A stretch of 64,000 nt of DNA from NCBI RefSeq assembly GCF_038789205.1, contig NZ_CP128355.1, forward strand, positions 2,108,001 through 2,172,000, read 5' to 3'. Positions 1 to 10,680 of the stretch are shown one piece after another. Source of the DNA: Staphylococcus hsinchuensis. GTDB taxonomy: Bacteria > Bacillota > Bacilli > Staphylococcales > Staphylococcaceae. The position numbers and the translations under genes are program-made. A model generated the notes under the pieces. The model was not told the DNA's origin. It saw only the letters and a list, made by a program, of their open reading frames with translations, and made no database searches. Every line of letters starts with the position of its first letter. Within the stretch, counting starts at the first letter, position 1.

Positions 1-431
1 CAAGGGAATTGATTTTTTTGACTTGCTTCCATGTAATCTTTATAAGCAAGTGAGTATTCTCTTTGGAATGTGGCTAATTTATCTGCATCAATCCCACTTA
101 ATAGGTCAGGATCTTGCGTAATAATAGCTAAATTAGCAGCACCACGTTTAACATAATCCATGCGTTTTTCAACTTCATATGATTTCACTTCATTATTTTC
201 AAAATGTGATAATGGTTCGTTTTCAAACTTTAAACGTGCCAGTCGATCGTCACTATATTCAACTTTCACATCTGAAGCACCTCGTTCATAAGCCGCTTCT
301 ACTATATAATGTGTTAACTCAACCGCATCCACTGTGGATCTGATAAATACTGGTTGATCTTTTTGTACATTCATACCAACATTTACTAACAATTGAGCAT
401 ATTGTTGTAATTTATCTTGTAATTGGCTCAT
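1..431 (-). CDS. ampS: Aminopeptidase AmpS/PepS-type (M29 family), 3' part missing
   Basis: Only the first 143 or so residues are in the window; the gene runs leftward off the edge. The N-terminus ([21 protein letters not shown], then a [25 protein letters not shown] stretch given here in shortened form) is typical of M29 cobalt- or zinc-activated aminopeptidases, which trim N-terminal residues from peptides in the cytoplasm. The catalytic metal ligands lie in the missing C-terminal half, so activity cannot be judged. An AGGAGCATGC ribosome-binding region lies just upstream of the ATG. The neighbouring UPF0435 and ptpA genes match the S. aureus order I recall. The family is fairly sure; the symbol is inferred from synteny. 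Confidence 0.8.
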   Translation of the reverse strand, partial: MSQLQDKLQQYAQLLVNVGMNVQKDQPVFIRSTVDAVELTHYIVEAAYERGASDVKVEYSDDRLARLKFENEPLSHFENNEVKSYEVEKRMDYVKRGAANLAIITQDPDLLSGIDADKLATFQREYSLAYKDYMEASQKNQFP

Positions 432-444
432 ACTGCATGCTCCT

Positions 445-648
445 TTATTTACGAATTTGCCCTAAGGCATCTGCTATAGCAGATACTTCGCTTGGTGTAA
501 GCGATGCTTTGTTAGTTACGTAATCATGTATTTCACGCACTTCTTTTTCATCTGCTGATTTAAAGTTTTCTGGATCAATCAAACCTTGATTTACGATGTT
601 TAATCTTTCTCTAATTTCTTCTATCATTTGTTCATTTTGATTTGACAC
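445..648 (-). CDS. UPF0435 family small protein
   Basis: This is a 67-residue cytoplasmic protein of unknown function, about the usual family length. The family signature is visible as [17 protein letters not shown] and the C-terminal [20 protein letters not shown] end. I chose the GTG at 646-648 because AGAGGTG lies 5 nt upstream; an ATG further upstream would add 21 unrelated residues. The gene ends 13 bp before the start of the aminopeptidase gene and is probably cotranscribed with it. No catalytic motif is seen. Confidence 0.85.
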   Translation of the reverse strand: MSNQNEQMIEEIRERLNIVNQGLIDPENFKSADEKEVREIHDYVTNKASLTPSEVSAIADALGQIRK

Positions 649-828
649 GATTTTCACCTCTTTTTTATGTATTCTATCAAATATGCTATCGTTGTAAAAC
701 TGTAACAACAAATGCTCTTTAAATTAAACAGGCAAAGGTATAAAATAATGATTGAATAGATGAATATACGTTATTAAATAATTCGTTATATAAATTGTCT
801 TGTCCCCTATTTTTATAAAAGGAGTTTA

Positions 829-1035
829 ATGATGTTACACCTTATTTTAATATTTATTGTTACTTGCGTAATCTACTCGATGTTTAAATATGTATATATT
901 TTTGTCAGCAAAAAATTGAAATCCTATGCAAAAACACGAGACAATTATATTGTTAATAATGTCTTACTTGCAGACCAACAAAAGCTTGATTTCATTGATT
1001 TTGTTCTCATTATAGGAATAACTTTGCTTTATTAA
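829..1035 (+). CDS. Small single-pass membrane protein, unknown function
   Basis: The predicted protein has 68 residues. A hydrophobic N-terminal helix (LHLILIFIVTCVIYSMF) is followed by a basic stretch (KKLKSYAKTR) and a second hydrophobic end (FVLIIGITLLY). A good ribosome-binding site (AAAGGAG) precedes two adjacent ATGs at 829 and 832; either could be used. It stands alone between UPF0435 and ptpA. I recognise no family, but small proteins of this kind occur at this place in other staphylococci. Confidence 0.6.
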   Translation: MMLHLILIFIVTCVIYSMFKYVYIFVSKKLKSYAKTRDNYIVNNVLLADQQKLDFIDFVLIIGITLLY

Positions 1036-1220
1036 ATGATTAATATTTGATTGGATTATAATTGTGCTTCCGTCAAAAAACATTGGTATAATTGTTATTA
1101 ATCAATGTTAAATTTTAAAAATCTGTTACATAAGATATGAGCCATAATTTTTATGATGTAACATGATTAAAAATGCTTTAAACTGGGAATTAAAAGAATA
1201 TAATTGGGAGGTACATAATA

Positions 1221-1685
1221 ATGAAAACAGTAGCATTTGTTTGTCTAGGAAATATTTGTCGTTCGCCAATGGCTGAAGCGATTATGAGACAAAGACTCAA
1301 AGACAAAAATATAACTGATATTCAAGTTGTTTCTCGAGGAACTGGTCAATGGAACTTAGGAGAAACACCACATGAAGGTACAAAAGAAATTCTAGATTCA
1401 CATGGCATCCCATATGATGGTATGATAAGTGAACTGTTCCAATCGGATGATGATTTTGATTATATTATTGCGATGGATCAGAGTAATGTGGATAATATCA
1501 AGTCAATCAATCCCAATATTAAAGGTAAACTCTTTAAGCTATTGGAATTCAGCGATATGAAAGAAACAGATGTACCTGATCCATATTATACAAATAATTT
1601 CACAGGTGTGTATAAAATGGTACAATCATCTTGTGATAATCTCATTGATTTTATAATAAAAGATGCTAATTTAAGAGAGGGGTAA
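1221..1685 (+). CDS. ptpA: Low-molecular-weight protein-tyrosine phosphatase PtpA
   Basis: The 154-residue protein carries the P-loop CLGNICRSP at residues 8-16, containing the CX5R(S/T) catalytic site with Cys8 as nucleophile and Arg14 binding phosphate. The general-acid Asp is in DVPDPYYT near residue 120. It dephosphorylates phosphotyrosine proteins; in S. aureus PtpA is secreted and acts during intracellular infection (family knowledge). Ribosome-binding site TGGGAGG lies 9 nt before the ATG. The stop is 6 bp before the YtxH gene, so the two are likely cotranscribed. Confidence 0.93.
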   Translation: MKTVAFVCLGNICRSPMAEAIMRQRLKDKNITDIQVVSRGTGQWNLGETPHEGTKEILDSHGIPYDGMISELFQSDDDFDYIIAMDQSNVDNIKSINPNIKGKLFKLLEFSDMKETDVPDPYYTNNFTGVYKMVQSSCDNLIDFIIKDANLREG

Positions 1686-1691
1686 ATTAAT

Positions 1692-1976
1692 ATGAGAAAT
1701 AAATTAATTCCAGGAATTTTACTAGGTGCTGTAATTGGAGGCTCATTAACGTTAGCTGACAAATCTACACGCCAATCATTGCAACGTTCAATTAAAGATG
1801 CTAAAGAAGGTAACAAATCTCAAGGTTCTTCTAAAATCAGCGACCTTAAAGAAGAAGTTATGTATTGGAAAGACGTTGTACAAGAAATCAGACGTAACAA
1901 TCCTGAACTTGAACGTTCATTGAAAGACGCTAAGGAAACTTTCCAACAACGTAAAAACCAACGTTTAAACGGTTAA
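1692..1976 (+). CDS. YtxH domain-containing protein
   Basis: This 94-residue protein begins with a short glycine-rich hydrophobic segment (LIPGILLGAVIGGSLTLA), the YtxH membrane anchor. A long charged helix with coiled-coil character follows (DLKEEVMYWKDVVQEIRR). YtxH proteins are general-stress-linked small membrane proteins of unknown mechanism. It sits 6 bp after ptpA and a strong terminator follows, so ptpA-ytxH is a closed two-gene unit. Confidence 0.85.
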   Translation: MRNKLIPGILLGAVIGGSLTLADKSTRQSLQRSIKDAKEGNKSQGSSKISDLKEEVMYWKDVVQEIRRNNPELERSLKDAKETFQQRKNQRLNG

Positions 1977-2021
1977 TTCCAGCTTAAGATTCAATAATAT
2001 GATTTGTTCATAAATAAAATG

Positions 2022-2066
2022 AAGGCTCCTAGAATTTATACAAATAGTTCTAGGAGTCTTTATTTA
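2022..2066 (+). terminator. Rho-independent terminator after ytxH
   Basis: An 11-bp inverted repeat (GGCTCCTAGAA / TTCTAGGAGTC, one G-T pair) with a 13-nt loop is followed by TTTATTT. It closes the ptpA-ytxH unit. Confidence 0.85.
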
Positions 2067-2197
2067 ATATATGTTCTGTTTAATTTTATGATTAAAACTT
2101 TATTACGATCATTACTTTATAAATTTCATTTTACGATTAGTAGAAAACTTCTTAAAAACAATTAATTTAAACTAACATTTACTCTATATTTAAATGT

Positions 2198-2259
2198 ACT
2201 GTATAAAATTTATGGAAATATTATCAATTATCTTGTTTACCTTTATAACTTTATACAGT
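2198..2259. repeat. Inverted repeat in the upstream region of the yihY gene
   Basis: ACTGTATAAA (2198-2207) and its exact complement TTTATACAGT (2250-2259) are separated by 42 AT-rich bases, ending about 40 bp before the ATG of the YihY/BrkB gene. It could be a pair of operator half sites or a leader hairpin. The rest of the 1977-2299 gap holds only the terminator and AT-rich sequence. Confidence 0.4.
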
Positions 2260-2299
2260 ATATTAAAAGATACATTATTAATACATAAGGAGATCTAAT

Positions 2300-3493
2300 A
2301 TGTCGAAAAGAAAGCAATCTACTTCTGATTATCTGAATAGTATTAAAGATAAAGAAGATACAAACGCGCAAGAAAAAGAAAAATCAAGTTCTAAACGTGA
2401 TCGTACGTACATATTACCTGCTAAATTTAAATCACAGATACCTAAGAAAGATAATCAAACATTTTTCGTTTCTCGTATCAATAAACCAGCGAAATATACG
2501 AAAAACTCAAACTTTTTCTCACAATTAATTTATAAGATAGGTAAAGATGATGCTTCGGGCCTTGCAGCACAATTATCATACTACTTTATGTTGTCACTAT
2601 TCCCGATGTTAATCTTCTTACTATCTGTCGTATCAATTACAATTAGTAAATCTCAAGTAGACAAACTTATCAAACAAGCTCAGGCACACGCACCAGCAGA
2701 TTATAAACAAAATATCGGTAGTGTGTTACATGATATATTAAACCAAGGTAGTGGTCTCGGCTTAGTAATCGGTTTAATCTTAGCATTGTGGTCTGCCTCA
2801 AACGGAATGACAGCACTAATGAATTCATTTAATGTAGCTTACGATGTTGAAGATAATAGAAACTTCGTTGTTTCTAAACTATTAAGTGTATTATTTACTT
2901 TAGCAATGGTGCTGATATTACCTATCGCATTAATTTTACCAGCATTTGGTAAACAAATTAGTGACCTATTATTTGGGCCACTTGGTTTAGATGGAGCGAT
3001 AAAACCAGTATTTAGCATCATCCAAACTGTGTTACCACTTATCGTTATATTTGTTGCCTTTACCGTATTATATACATTGGCACCAAATGTAAAGATTAAA
3101 CTTAAGTCAGTAATACCGGGTGCGATTTTCTCTACGATAGCGTTTTTAGTAGGAACGTTATTATTTAGTTTTTATATTTCGAACTTCTCAAATTATTCAA
3201 AAACGTACGGTAGCCTTGCCGGTGTAATTATTTTAATGTTCTGGTTATATATCACAGGCTTTATCATTATTATCGGTGCAGAAATAAATGCTATTATGCA
3301 CCAACGCAAGATTGTATCTGGTAAGACACCTGAAGAACAATCTTTTGCAAAGCTTGAAGAATTTCAACGATTAAAAAAACAAAATCAACAAGGTAAAAAT
3401 AGTACTTACATGACTGATGACCATGACGTAAACGACTATGTACATCATGATCACAGCCATGAAGATAAATCAACAACACAACACCGTGACTAA
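2300..3493 (+). CDS. YihY/virulence factor BrkB family membrane protein
   Basis: The 397-residue protein has a charged N-terminus of about 75 residues, then a polytopic core of six predicted membrane segments (FMLSLFPMLIFLLSV; GLGLVIGLILALWSAS; VLFTLAMVLILPIALILPAF; VLPLIVIFVAFTVLYTL; GAIFSTIAFLVGTLLFSFY; GVIILMFWLYITGFIIIIGAEINA). The C-terminal tail is rich in Asp and His. The YIHY core includes the conserved AAQLSYYFMLSLFPM region. Earlier annotation as RNase BN is wrong for this family; its role is unknown. Ribosome-binding site AAGGAGAT precedes the ATG. It is monocistronic. Confidence 0.9.
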   Translation: MSKRKQSTSDYLNSIKDKEDTNAQEKEKSSSKRDRTYILPAKFKSQIPKKDNQTFFVSRINKPAKYTKNSNFFSQLIYKIGKDDASGLAAQLSYYFMLSLFPMLIFLLSVVSITISKSQVDKLIKQAQAHAPADYKQNIGSVLHDILNQGSGLGLVIGLILALWSASNGMTALMNSFNVAYDVEDNRNFVVSKLLSVLFTLAMVLILPIALILPAFGKQISDLLFGPLGLDGAIKPVFSIIQTVLPLIVIFVAFTVLYTLAPNVKIKLKSVIPGAIFSTIAFLVGTLLFSFYISNFSNYSKTYGSLAGVIILMFWLYITGFIIIIGAEINAIMHQRKIVSGKTPEEQSFAKLEEFQRLKKQNQQGKNSTYMTDDHDVNDYVHHDHSHEDKSTTQHRD

Positions 3494-3524
3494 ACCCAAC
3501 TAAATAATATTTAAGTTAATAAAT

Positions 3525-3570
3525 AAAGAGTGATTTCTATCATTTATCGATTTAGAAATCACTCTTTTTT
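3525..3570. terminator. Bidirectional terminator between yihY and vraR
   Basis: A near-perfect stem (AAAGAGTGATTTCTA / TAGAAATCACTCTTT) has T runs on both sides and lies between the convergent yihY and vraR genes. Confidence 0.9.
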
Positions 3571-3613
3571 CATAATATGAAAATCCCCAAAATATAGTCT
3601 ATCTCTTTTCATA

Positions 3614-4243
3614 TTACTGTATTAAGTTGTGTTGGAAAGCATAAATAACAGCTTGTGTTCGATCTTGGACTTCTAGTTTACTTAAGATATTACTTACATG
3701 GGTTTTAACCGTTTTGATCGTAATATGTGAGGCGCTTGCAATTTCTTGATTAGAATAACCTTTAGCAATTAATAGTAGTATCTCCATTTCACGTTCAGTT
3801 AACATTTCATATAACTCAGCACGTTTTTTCATTCTATTACGCATTTTCACGAGCACTTCTGCTTCAAAGACTGATTCACCTTCATGAGTTTTACGAATCG
3901 CTTCTGCAATATCACTCGCACTCGTTGTCTTTAAGATATAACTATCAACGCCAGAATCTAGAGCACGGTACACTTCGTTATCCTCGATATAACTTGTTAA
4001 CATCAATACTTTCGTATGAGGTAAATCTTTTTTAACTTGTTCTGTCGCTTCTACCCCATCCATGTCATCCATGAGCAAATCCATTAAAATTAAATCCGGA
4101 TGAAGTTCATGGGCTTTTTCAATTGCTTCTTTACCAGATTTCCCTTCCCCAACTACTTCAATATCTGGTTGCGTAGATAAATAACTTGAAATACCAATGC
4201 GAACCATCTCATGATCATCAACAAATAATACTTTAATCGGCAT
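3614..4243 (-). CDS. vraR: Response regulator VraR (cell-wall stress)
   Basis: This 209-residue NarL/LuxR-type regulator has an N-terminal receiver domain: acidic pocket DD near residues 9-10, phosphoacceptor Asp in [10 protein letters not shown] near residue 55, Thr/Ser switch in MLTSYIED, and Lys in ILKTTSA. A C-terminal helix-turn-helix follows ([22 protein letters not shown], shown only as a region, and [14 protein letters not shown]). VraR turns on the cell-wall stress stimulon after beta-lactam or glycopeptide exposure (known for S. aureus). Its start overlaps the end of vraS by 11 bp; it is the last gene of the operon. Confidence 0.96.
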   Translation of the reverse strand: MPIKVLFVDDHEMVRIGISSYLSTQPDIEVVGEGKSGKEAIEKAHELHPDLILMDLLMDDMDGVEATEQVKKDLPHTKVLMLTSYIEDNEVYRALDSGVDSYILKTTSASDIAEAIRKTHEGESVFEAEVLVKMRNRMKKRAELYEMLTEREMEILLLIAKGYSNQEIASASHITIKTVKTHVSNILSKLEVQDRTQAVIYAFQHNLIQ

Positions 4244-5276
4244 CTGAATCCTCCTTATTTAAAGGTGCTTTAACTTCAACTCTCGTACCTGAATCAGGTA
4301 ACGATACGATATGAAAGTTTGCACCAATTTCTATCGCTCTTTCTCTCATGTTTTTAAGACCGTAACTTTGTTCAACTTTGTCATCAACATTAAAGCCTTT
4401 CCCATCATCTTGAATACGTAGCAATAAATACTTATCTTTATTAAATAGTTCAACGGTCACTTTTGTACCTTGAGAGTGTCTCAAAGTATTAGATATCGCC
4501 TCTTGCGTAATTCTGAATAAGTGATCCTCTATCCCTTTAGGAACTTCAAATTCTTCTATATCGTGTACCACTTTCATTGGCACTTTTTTCTTTAAATCAA
4601 TTACTAAATCCTTTATTCCTTCTCCAAGTGACTTATCTTTTAAGCCAATTGGTCTTAAATGCAATAGTAATGCTCTCATTTCTAGTTGCGAATCTTGAAT
4701 CATCTTTTCAAGTGTAGGGATTTGTTGGCTTAATGGTGGCTCAAGTTTCGTCTCTTTAATAGCTGATAACATCATGCTTGCTGCAAATAATTGTTGACTC
4801 ACTGAATCATGTAATTCACGTGCAAGTCTTTGTCGTTCATCTTCTATAATTTTCTTTACTTTAACGTCATTAATATTATAAGATTCGTTTGTTAAATTTT
4901 GGGTCTTCATTCTCAGTTTGTGGACTTCTTGATTTAACGGTACTAATGTCTGATATAACTCAATCGTTTCATTGTACAGTTCGATGTTTTTATCGTTTAT
5001 ACCGACTGTCTGTCCTTCAATGGAACGTTCTATTTGCGTTTGTAACCAATGATTTTGTTGATTAATTTTGTAAGCTAATACTGACCCTACAATAATACAT
5101 AATAATATAACTAATAAGTTAACAAATAATAATACGGGTATTCCAAAAATTTGAGTATAAAACATACCTTGGAAGTACATTATGTTAACAAAAACTTTAT
5201 CGATAAAAAAGATAGCAAAAAACGTGCTATAAACTAATATTAGCATTGATCCAATTGCTCTTATATAGTGATTCAT
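4233..5276 (-). CDS. vraS: Sensor histidine kinase VraS
   Basis: The 347-residue kinase has two N-terminal membrane helices (about residues 8-30 and 42-68) with a very short extracellular link, as in intramembrane-sensing kinases. The dimerisation/phosphoacceptor region carries the His in [11 protein letters not shown] near residue 156. The HATPase_c domain shows [10 protein letters not shown] (N box) and DDGKGF (G box). It phosphorylates VraR. The vraT stop and the vraS start overlap as ATGA, indicating translational coupling. Confidence 0.96.
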   Translation of the reverse strand: MNHYIRAIGSMLILVYSTFFAIFFIDKVFVNIMYFQGMFYTQIFGIPVLLFVNLLVILLCIIVGSVLAYKINQQNHWLQTQIERSIEGQTVGINDKNIELYNETIELYQTLVPLNQEVHKLRMKTQNLTNESYNINDVKVKKIIEDERQRLARELHDSVSQQLFAASMMLSAIKETKLEPPLSQQIPTLEKMIQDSQLEMRALLLHLRPIGLKDKSLGEGIKDLVIDLKKKVPMKVVHDIEEFEVPKGIEDHLFRITQEAISNTLRHSQGTKVTVELFNKDKYLLLRIQDDGKGFNVDDKVEQSYGLKNMRERAIEIGANFHIVSLPDSGTRVEVKAPLNKEDSDAD

Positions 5277-5974
5277 TTATAAATCACCTCAACATCACCG
5301 AGTAATGATGAAACATATATGTTAACTGCATAGTTTTCAGCTTTATTTTCTTCTTCAACTTTAATATTATTATTTTCTACTTTATAGGCTTTTTCATTCA
5401 CATATGCCGTCCCATATATCGTGGAAAAATGTAATTTAATATTATAATTCAATGGTACAATAATTTGAATTTTACCTAACATGTGTCTCAATACTACAGT
5501 ATTATCTTCTTTAATATTCGCTGCTTTCGTCATATCAATATGCACATGCCCTATACCATGTTGAATTTGGAGGTCTTCCCATTTATAGACATATGTAGGT
5601 GTCCTTTGTTCACCGAACCATTTTTGTTTAATAAATTCAGGTGACTCAACAGGTTCATCTGTCGCTATTACTTTCAACGGTTTAAAACGATAGATGACAT
5701 AACGAATAATAAATACGATTAAGAATAAAAATAGTATAATAATCGTGTATTTATTAGATAAGAGCGTGAAAGCTATTAATAATACACCAATCCAAAATGA
5801 TAATAACCCTCTAATTTTATGAAAATAAAGATACCCTACATAAACTAGTATGAGCCCAAGTAGTAAAACGAGCAAGAATCCAATTTTTTCAAAAAATATA
5901 TAATAAAAATTGGCAATAATCATTAATGTCGTAAAAATAATCAACATTTCTGTTGATAAATATTTATTTGTCAT
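5273..5974 (-). CDS. vraT: VraT (YvqF, LiaF-like) accessory membrane protein
   Basis: The 233-residue protein has four or so membrane segments in the first 90 residues, then a soluble C-terminal LiaF/DUF2154-type domain rich in beta strands (from about residue 120: [20 protein letters not shown]). In S. aureus VraT is needed for VraSR signalling and beta-lactam resistance. It lies between vraU (18 bp gap) and vraS (4 bp overlap). Confidence 0.93.
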   Translation of the reverse strand: MTNKYLSTEMLIIFTTLMIIANFYYIFFEKIGFLLVLLLGLILVYVGYLYFHKIRGLLSFWIGVLLIAFTLLSNKYTIIILFLFLIVFIIRYVIYRFKPLKVIATDEPVESPEFIKQKWFGEQRTPTYVYKWEDLQIQHGIGHVHIDMTKAANIKEDNTVVLRHMLGKIQIIVPLNYNIKLHFSTIYGTAYVNEKAYKVENNNIKVEEENKAENYAVNIYVSSLLGDVEVIYK

Positions 5975-5992
5975 GTTTCGCCACCTTTCTTC

Positions 5993-6379
5993 TTAAGCGA
6001 CTAAACTTAATCGTTCGATTAAATCACACTCTGTTTCAATATTTACTTTCTCTTCTGCATTATACGATAAATCGGATTCGATTCGTGCATAGTCCGCTTC
6101 CATTTCATTTAATTCCTGCTTAATTTGTTCTATTTCTTCATCATTGATTGCTTGTGCACGGCTCACATGAATTTCATCTAAAACATCCATATATCTATTT
6201 TCTAATGTCACTGTTAATTGATGGATTAATTCACCTAAATAATCTTTACGTTCGATTAAGTATTTGATATACATCTCCACACTTCTTAGCTTTTTATCCA
6301 AATATTTTTGATATTCTACTAAGCTTGTGTTTATTGAATTTTTAGTCATTTTTTCTAAATATGTTGTTATATAATTCAT
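5993..6379 (-). CDS. vraU: VraU, first gene of the vra operon
   Basis: The 128-residue protein is mostly helical, with coiled-coil-like acidic segments (LNEMEADYARIESDLSYNAEEK), no signal peptide and no membrane helix. It matches by position and size the first ORF (vraU/orf1) of the S. aureus vraUTSR operon, whose function is unclear. The ATG is preceded by AGAGGTGAT. The operon promoter should lie in 6380-6415, since the map terminator ends just upstream. Confidence 0.85.
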   Translation of the reverse strand: MNYITTYLEKMTKNSINTSLVEYQKYLDKKLRSVEMYIKYLIERKDYLGELIHQLTVTLENRYMDVLDEIHVSRAQAINDEEIEQIKQELNEMEADYARIESDLSYNAEEKVNIETECDLIERLSLVA

Positions 6380-6410
6380 AGAATCACCTCTTAATCGATT
6401 AGATTCTATT

Positions 6411-6446
6411 ATAAAAAATATCCGGAACCATGCATATAGGCTCCGG
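6411..6446 (-). terminator. Terminator of map, upstream of the vra operon
   Basis: On the minus strand CCGGAGCC (plus 6439-6446) pairs with GGTTCCGG (plus 6422-6429), one G-T wobble, around a 9-nt loop, followed by ATATTTTTTAT. It separates map from vraU, so the vra operon needs its own stress-inducible promoter. Confidence 0.8.
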
Positions 6447-6483
6447 AACCATCTTGAATTAGTACTTTAGACCGAAACACTTT

Positions 6484-7308
<825 letters not shown>

Positions 7309-7402
7309 TTATACGAACATAACCAGTTTAACACTTTACTTAGATGAATTACATAACTTCATAATCAAGAAGTGTTTGAATCATATTACTAGGAGTTTTT
7401 AT

Positions 7403-8389
7403 ATGAATGAACATTGGTATAAAAATATTATAGGCGCCAGAACTTTGAAGACAGGTTTAGCTACCTTTCTAACGGCTTTATTTTGCTTGTTGCTAAATCT
7501 AAATCCTATATTCGCCATTTTAACAGCTATCGTAACGATTGAACCTACAGCTAAAGCTTCAATTAAAAAAGGTTATAAAAGATTACCAGCGACGATAATT
7601 GGAGCACTATTTTCTGTGTTATTTACTTTTTTACTCGGTGATGGAAATGCATTAACTTATGCTTTAAGTGCCACTTTCACAATTGTGTTGTGTACAAAGC
7701 TCAATTTACACGTTGGAACTACTGTTGCTACGTTAACAGCTATGGCTATGATTCCTGGTATACATGAAGCATACCTCTACAATTTCTTTTCAAGATTGCT
7801 CACAGCGATGATTGGTCTTGTTACAGCAGCTTTAGTGAATTTTATCATTTTACCACCTAAATACTACGACCAAGTAAACGACAGTATTAATAAGACGGAA
7901 ACAGAAATGTATCAGTTATTCAACGAACGTGTGAAACAACTTTTAATGGGTAAGTATTCAGCAAATAATGCTTATAAAAGACTTTCTGCATTAATGCGCC
8001 TTACGCAAAAAATAGAAACATTACTCACTTATCAAAAAGATGAATTAGGTTACCATAAGCATCGTGATGATGAATGGATCCAAATCAAATCGTTAACAAC
8101 CCGAGCGCATACAAATCGCTTATTTATTACACATTTATCAAATATTGTTTATTTACCCAAAGATACGAATATTAAATTTACGCAAGAAGAACGTTTAGCT
8201 ATTCTCTATATTGCTGAAAGTATTAGTGATATCCAGGCTACAGGCCACTTCGAACGTCAAAAAAATTCTGTCTCAGTATTAAAGAGTTCTGTTAAACAAC
8301 TTGATGAATTTGATAAACATCAACTTAAGAGTCACGTTATTTATGAAATTTTATTAATATATCGCATTCTCGATCATCGATTTGCATAA
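7403..8389 (+). CDS. UPF0421/aromatic acid exporter family membrane protein
   Basis: The 328-residue protein has six hydrophobic N-terminal segments in about 150 residues (such as TGLATFLTALFCLLLNL and LPATIIGALFSVLFTFLLG) and a helical cytoplasmic C-terminal half. This is the FUSC/ArAE-like layout of UPF0421, whose substrate is unknown. The ATG at 7403 is used because AGGAG lies 8 nt upstream; the open frame starts nine codons earlier. It is convergent with gatD and shares a long hairpin terminator with it. Confidence 0.88.
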   Translation: MNEHWYKNIIGARTLKTGLATFLTALFCLLLNLNPIFAILTAIVTIEPTAKASIKKGYKRLPATIIGALFSVLFTFLLGDGNALTYALSATFTIVLCTKLNLHVGTTVATLTAMAMIPGIHEAYLYNFFSRLLTAMIGLVTAALVNFIILPPKYYDQVNDSINKTETEMYQLFNERVKQLLMGKYSANNAYKRLSALMRLTQKIETLLTYQKDELGYHKHRDDEWIQIKSLTTRAHTNRLFITHLSNIVYLPKDTNIKFTQEERLAILYIAESISDIQATGHFERQKNSVSVLKSSVKQLDEFDKHQLKSHVIYEILLIYRILDHRFA

Positions 8390-8391
8390 AG

Positions 8392-8472
8392 AAAGGTCAG
8401 GACATCATGTTTACATTTAGGTTGCACTTACGGAAATTACCGCAACCACTGTACTATGCCCTGACCTTTAGT
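8392..8472. terminator. Long nested hairpin between UPF0421 gene and gatD
   Basis: The outer arms AAAGGTCAGG (8392-8401) and CCTGACCTTT (8460-8469) are exact complements. Inside lies a second stem (GGTTGC / GCAACC) with CGG/CCG above it. It sits exactly between two convergent genes, so termination in both directions is the likely role, though the nested form is larger than usual. Confidence 0.7.
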
Positions 8473-8480
8473 TTATTCAT

Positions 8481-9200
8481 TTATTTATTTTTCACACGAT
8501 CGATAATTACTTTTTTCGCCGCTTCTTCCTCATCGTTATTAACCTGTTGTGGCTCAAACGAAATCCCTTTTCGTTCACATGCTTTCTCTAACAAGTAATC
8601 AGTGATTTCATGATTCTTAGGTAAAATAGGCCCATGTAAATATGTCCCGAGTAAATTTTTATAATGGATGCCCTCTTTCGCATCTTGTCCATTATTACCA
8701 TGGCCGTTTACAACTTTACCTAATGAACCAAATTGATGATACGTACGGCCGCCATGATTTTCAAAACCTACAATTGTTCCGAATGTTTCACTGTTAATGA
8801 CGACATCACCAATCAATCGATCTTGTTGAGATTCTGTATAGAAATCTAAAATATTTAAACCTTCTAACTCTGTCCCATCTAAAGTTATATATTTGCTACC
8901 GAGAAATTGATAGCCACCACAAACGGTTAAGCCTGGCATGCCATCTTCTATAGCATCTTTCAATTTCACTTTGATTTTACTTAATTCTTTCGTGGCTAAT
9001 GATTGCTCTCTGTCACTACCTCCGCCGATAAAGAATATATCACAAGCGTCAAAGGTAATACCATCTGTTACGTTGATATCTTTCACCTTCAACTCAATAT
9101 TGCGTAATTTAGCTCGTTGTTTCAAGGCTAGGATATTGCCAATATCACTATATAAATTTAACTTATCCGGCAAAAAATGATAGACGGTTAGTTGGCGCAT
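8481..9200 (-). CDS. gatD: Lipid II isoglutaminyl synthase, glutaminase subunit GatD
   Basis: The 239-residue class I glutamine amidotransferase-like protein has the nucleophile Cys in [11 protein letters not shown] near residue 94 and His in GTYLHGPI near residue 189. GatD supplies ammonia to MurT, which converts the alpha-carboxyl of D-Glu in the lipid II stem peptide to D-isoglutamine; this is needed for cross-linking and beta-lactam resistance in S. aureus. Its ATG overlaps the murT stop (TAATG), so the subunits are translationally coupled. Confidence 0.96.
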   Translation of the reverse strand: MRQLTVYHFLPDKLNLYSDIGNILALKQRAKLRNIELKVKDINVTDGITFDACDIFFIGGGSDREQSLATKELSKIKVKLKDAIEDGMPGLTVCGGYQFLGSKYITLDGTELEGLNILDFYTESQQDRLIGDVVINSETFGTIVGFENHGGRTYHQFGSLGKVVNGHGNNGQDAKEGIHYKNLLGTYLHGPILPKNHEITDYLLEKACERKGISFEPQQVNNDEEEAAKKVIIDRVKNK

Positions 9201-10516
9201 TACTTATGTTTCCCCCTAAAAGAGTAGTTTAGTTGCTCTAACATTGGTTCTAAAGATGTGTAATTAGGTATAGCAACGGTATAACAATCCTTAAAATCCA
9301 TCGTTTTAGCCGTAGCTTTATGAATATCTCTTTCCAAAATGACCGGCGCTTTAATTTCTGCAAGTTTCAAGCGTAACTGTAATTCTTCTGCTCTTGTTCC
9401 TGTTACGATGATAGCCTCGAGTTGTTGGTCATTTAACTTTTCAAAATCTGCATCATAAATCCATGAAGTATCTCTACCATCAGCAGGATAGTCATTTAAG
9501 CTAATAACATAAACTTTATTATCACGTATTTGTTCTCCCACAGATAAACTAGCATTCATACCTGCTGGATTTTTAGCTAGATTAATCATTGCCTCTTTCG
9601 ATTCATTACTGAAGTATTGCATGCGACCATTATCAGAGGTATATGTTTCAAATCCTTTTTTAATAGAATCATCATTTAAACCGAGCTCTCTCAACACTGA
9701 ATAAGCCGCAATTGCGTTAAACGCATTGAAATCTCCTGCTAATTTCATATTATAAATTTGATTTTCGAGAGAAAACTGTATAAATGGATTTACTGTAAAT
9801 TTCGATATTTCATACTTGGTAGCTTCACGTTTAAAGCCACATGAACAATAATAATGTCCTAATTGGTTATAATGAATATAATCATAATATAAGAGCTTCC
9901 CACAATTTGGACAGTATTTACTTTCATTCATTGTACTTTGTTCAAACTCATGTGCGTGTGCTTTTAAGCCATAATAAATAACGTGTTTACTCGCAATCTT
10001 TAATCTACTAACAAAGGGGTCATCAGCATTTAAGAGTAATTTAATGCCCTTGTTTTGAATTGCTTTCGCGATATTATCTACCATGATATCTATTTCACCA
10101 AATCGATCCATTTGATCTCTAAAGAAGTTAGTAACAACCATCATCGTTGGTGTAATTTCATTTAATACGCGCGGAATAGACCCTTCATCAATTTCAATAA
10201 TCGCGACTTTTGTTTCTTGTGTACCTTGTAGAATAAATGAAGAGGTAATGCCCGGCGCCATATTTGCGCCTTCGTTATTATGTATAATTTTAATTCCATT
10301 CTTTTTTAATGTGTGGCCGATTAAATTTGAAGTTGTTGTTTTACCATTGGTTCCACTAATAAATACAATTTCATCAACTTGTGTAGCTAATTTTTTTAAT
10401 ATATTTTTATCTATAGTTCTAGCAACTTTTCCTGGTAAATTTGTACCATTTTTCCCTAAAGCTTTACTCGTTCTCCTGGTCAATTTTGCTAATTGAATTG
10501 CGCTCCAACGTTTCAT
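9200..10516 (-). CDS. murT: Lipid II isoglutaminyl synthase, MurT subunit
   Basis: The 438-residue Mur-ligase-like ATPase has the P-loop [12 protein letters not shown] near residue 57 and the central Mur-ligase domain. A zinc ribbon with four Cys is inserted ([12 protein letters not shown] ... YCSCGF, about residues 205-230), and the DUF1727 C-terminal domain follows. With GatD it amidates lipid II at the cytoplasmic membrane. It is divergent from ftnA with a PerR box between them, though that box belongs with ftnA by distance. Confidence 0.96.
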   Translation of the reverse strand: MKRWSAIQLAKLTRRTSKALGKNGTNLPGKVARTIDKNILKKLATQVDEIVFISGTNGKTTTSNLIGHTLKKNGIKIIHNNEGANMAPGITSSFILQGTQETKVAIIEIDEGSIPRVLNEITPTMMVVTNFFRDQMDRFGEIDIMVDNIAKAIQNKGIKLLLNADDPFVSRLKIASKHVIYYGLKAHAHEFEQSTMNESKYCPNCGKLLYYDYIHYNQLGHYYCSCGFKREATKYEISKFTVNPFIQFSLENQIYNMKLAGDFNAFNAIAAYSVLRELGLNDDSIKKGFETYTSDNGRMQYFSNESKEAMINLAKNPAGMNASLSVGEQIRDNKVYVISLNDYPADGRDTSWIYDADFEKLNDQQLEAIIVTGTRAEELQLRLKLAEIKAPVILERDIHKATAKTMDFKDCYTVAIPNYTSLEPMLEQLNYSFRGKHK

Positions 10517-10604
10517 CAGTTTCCTCCCTTTTCCACTGGAAAATTATATCATTTTTAATTTATGAATTACACTAAATAAGTTGGTTGAAAAAGCGACATC
10601 CAGA

Positions 10605-10619
10605 TTATAATAATTATAA
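10605..10619 (+). promoter_or_regulatory. PerR box upstream of ftnA
   Basis: TTATAATAATTATAA is a perfect 7-1-7 palindrome that matches the PerR box consensus (TTATAATNATTATAA). It lies 61 bp upstream of the ferritin ATG, over or next to a -10-like TATAAT. PerR control of ferritin is established in S. aureus, so peroxide- and iron-responsive regulation is likely here. Confidence 0.85.
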
Positions 10620-10680
10620 TTTACTGAACTTTATAAATTTGCTATAATGTAGTCAATAACGAATGGAGGTTGGCTTGATT

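Noticed and set aside
8407..8598. A 63-codon plus-strand ORF after the UPF0421 gene
   Set aside because: It covers the nested terminator and runs antisense into gatD; no ribosome-binding site.
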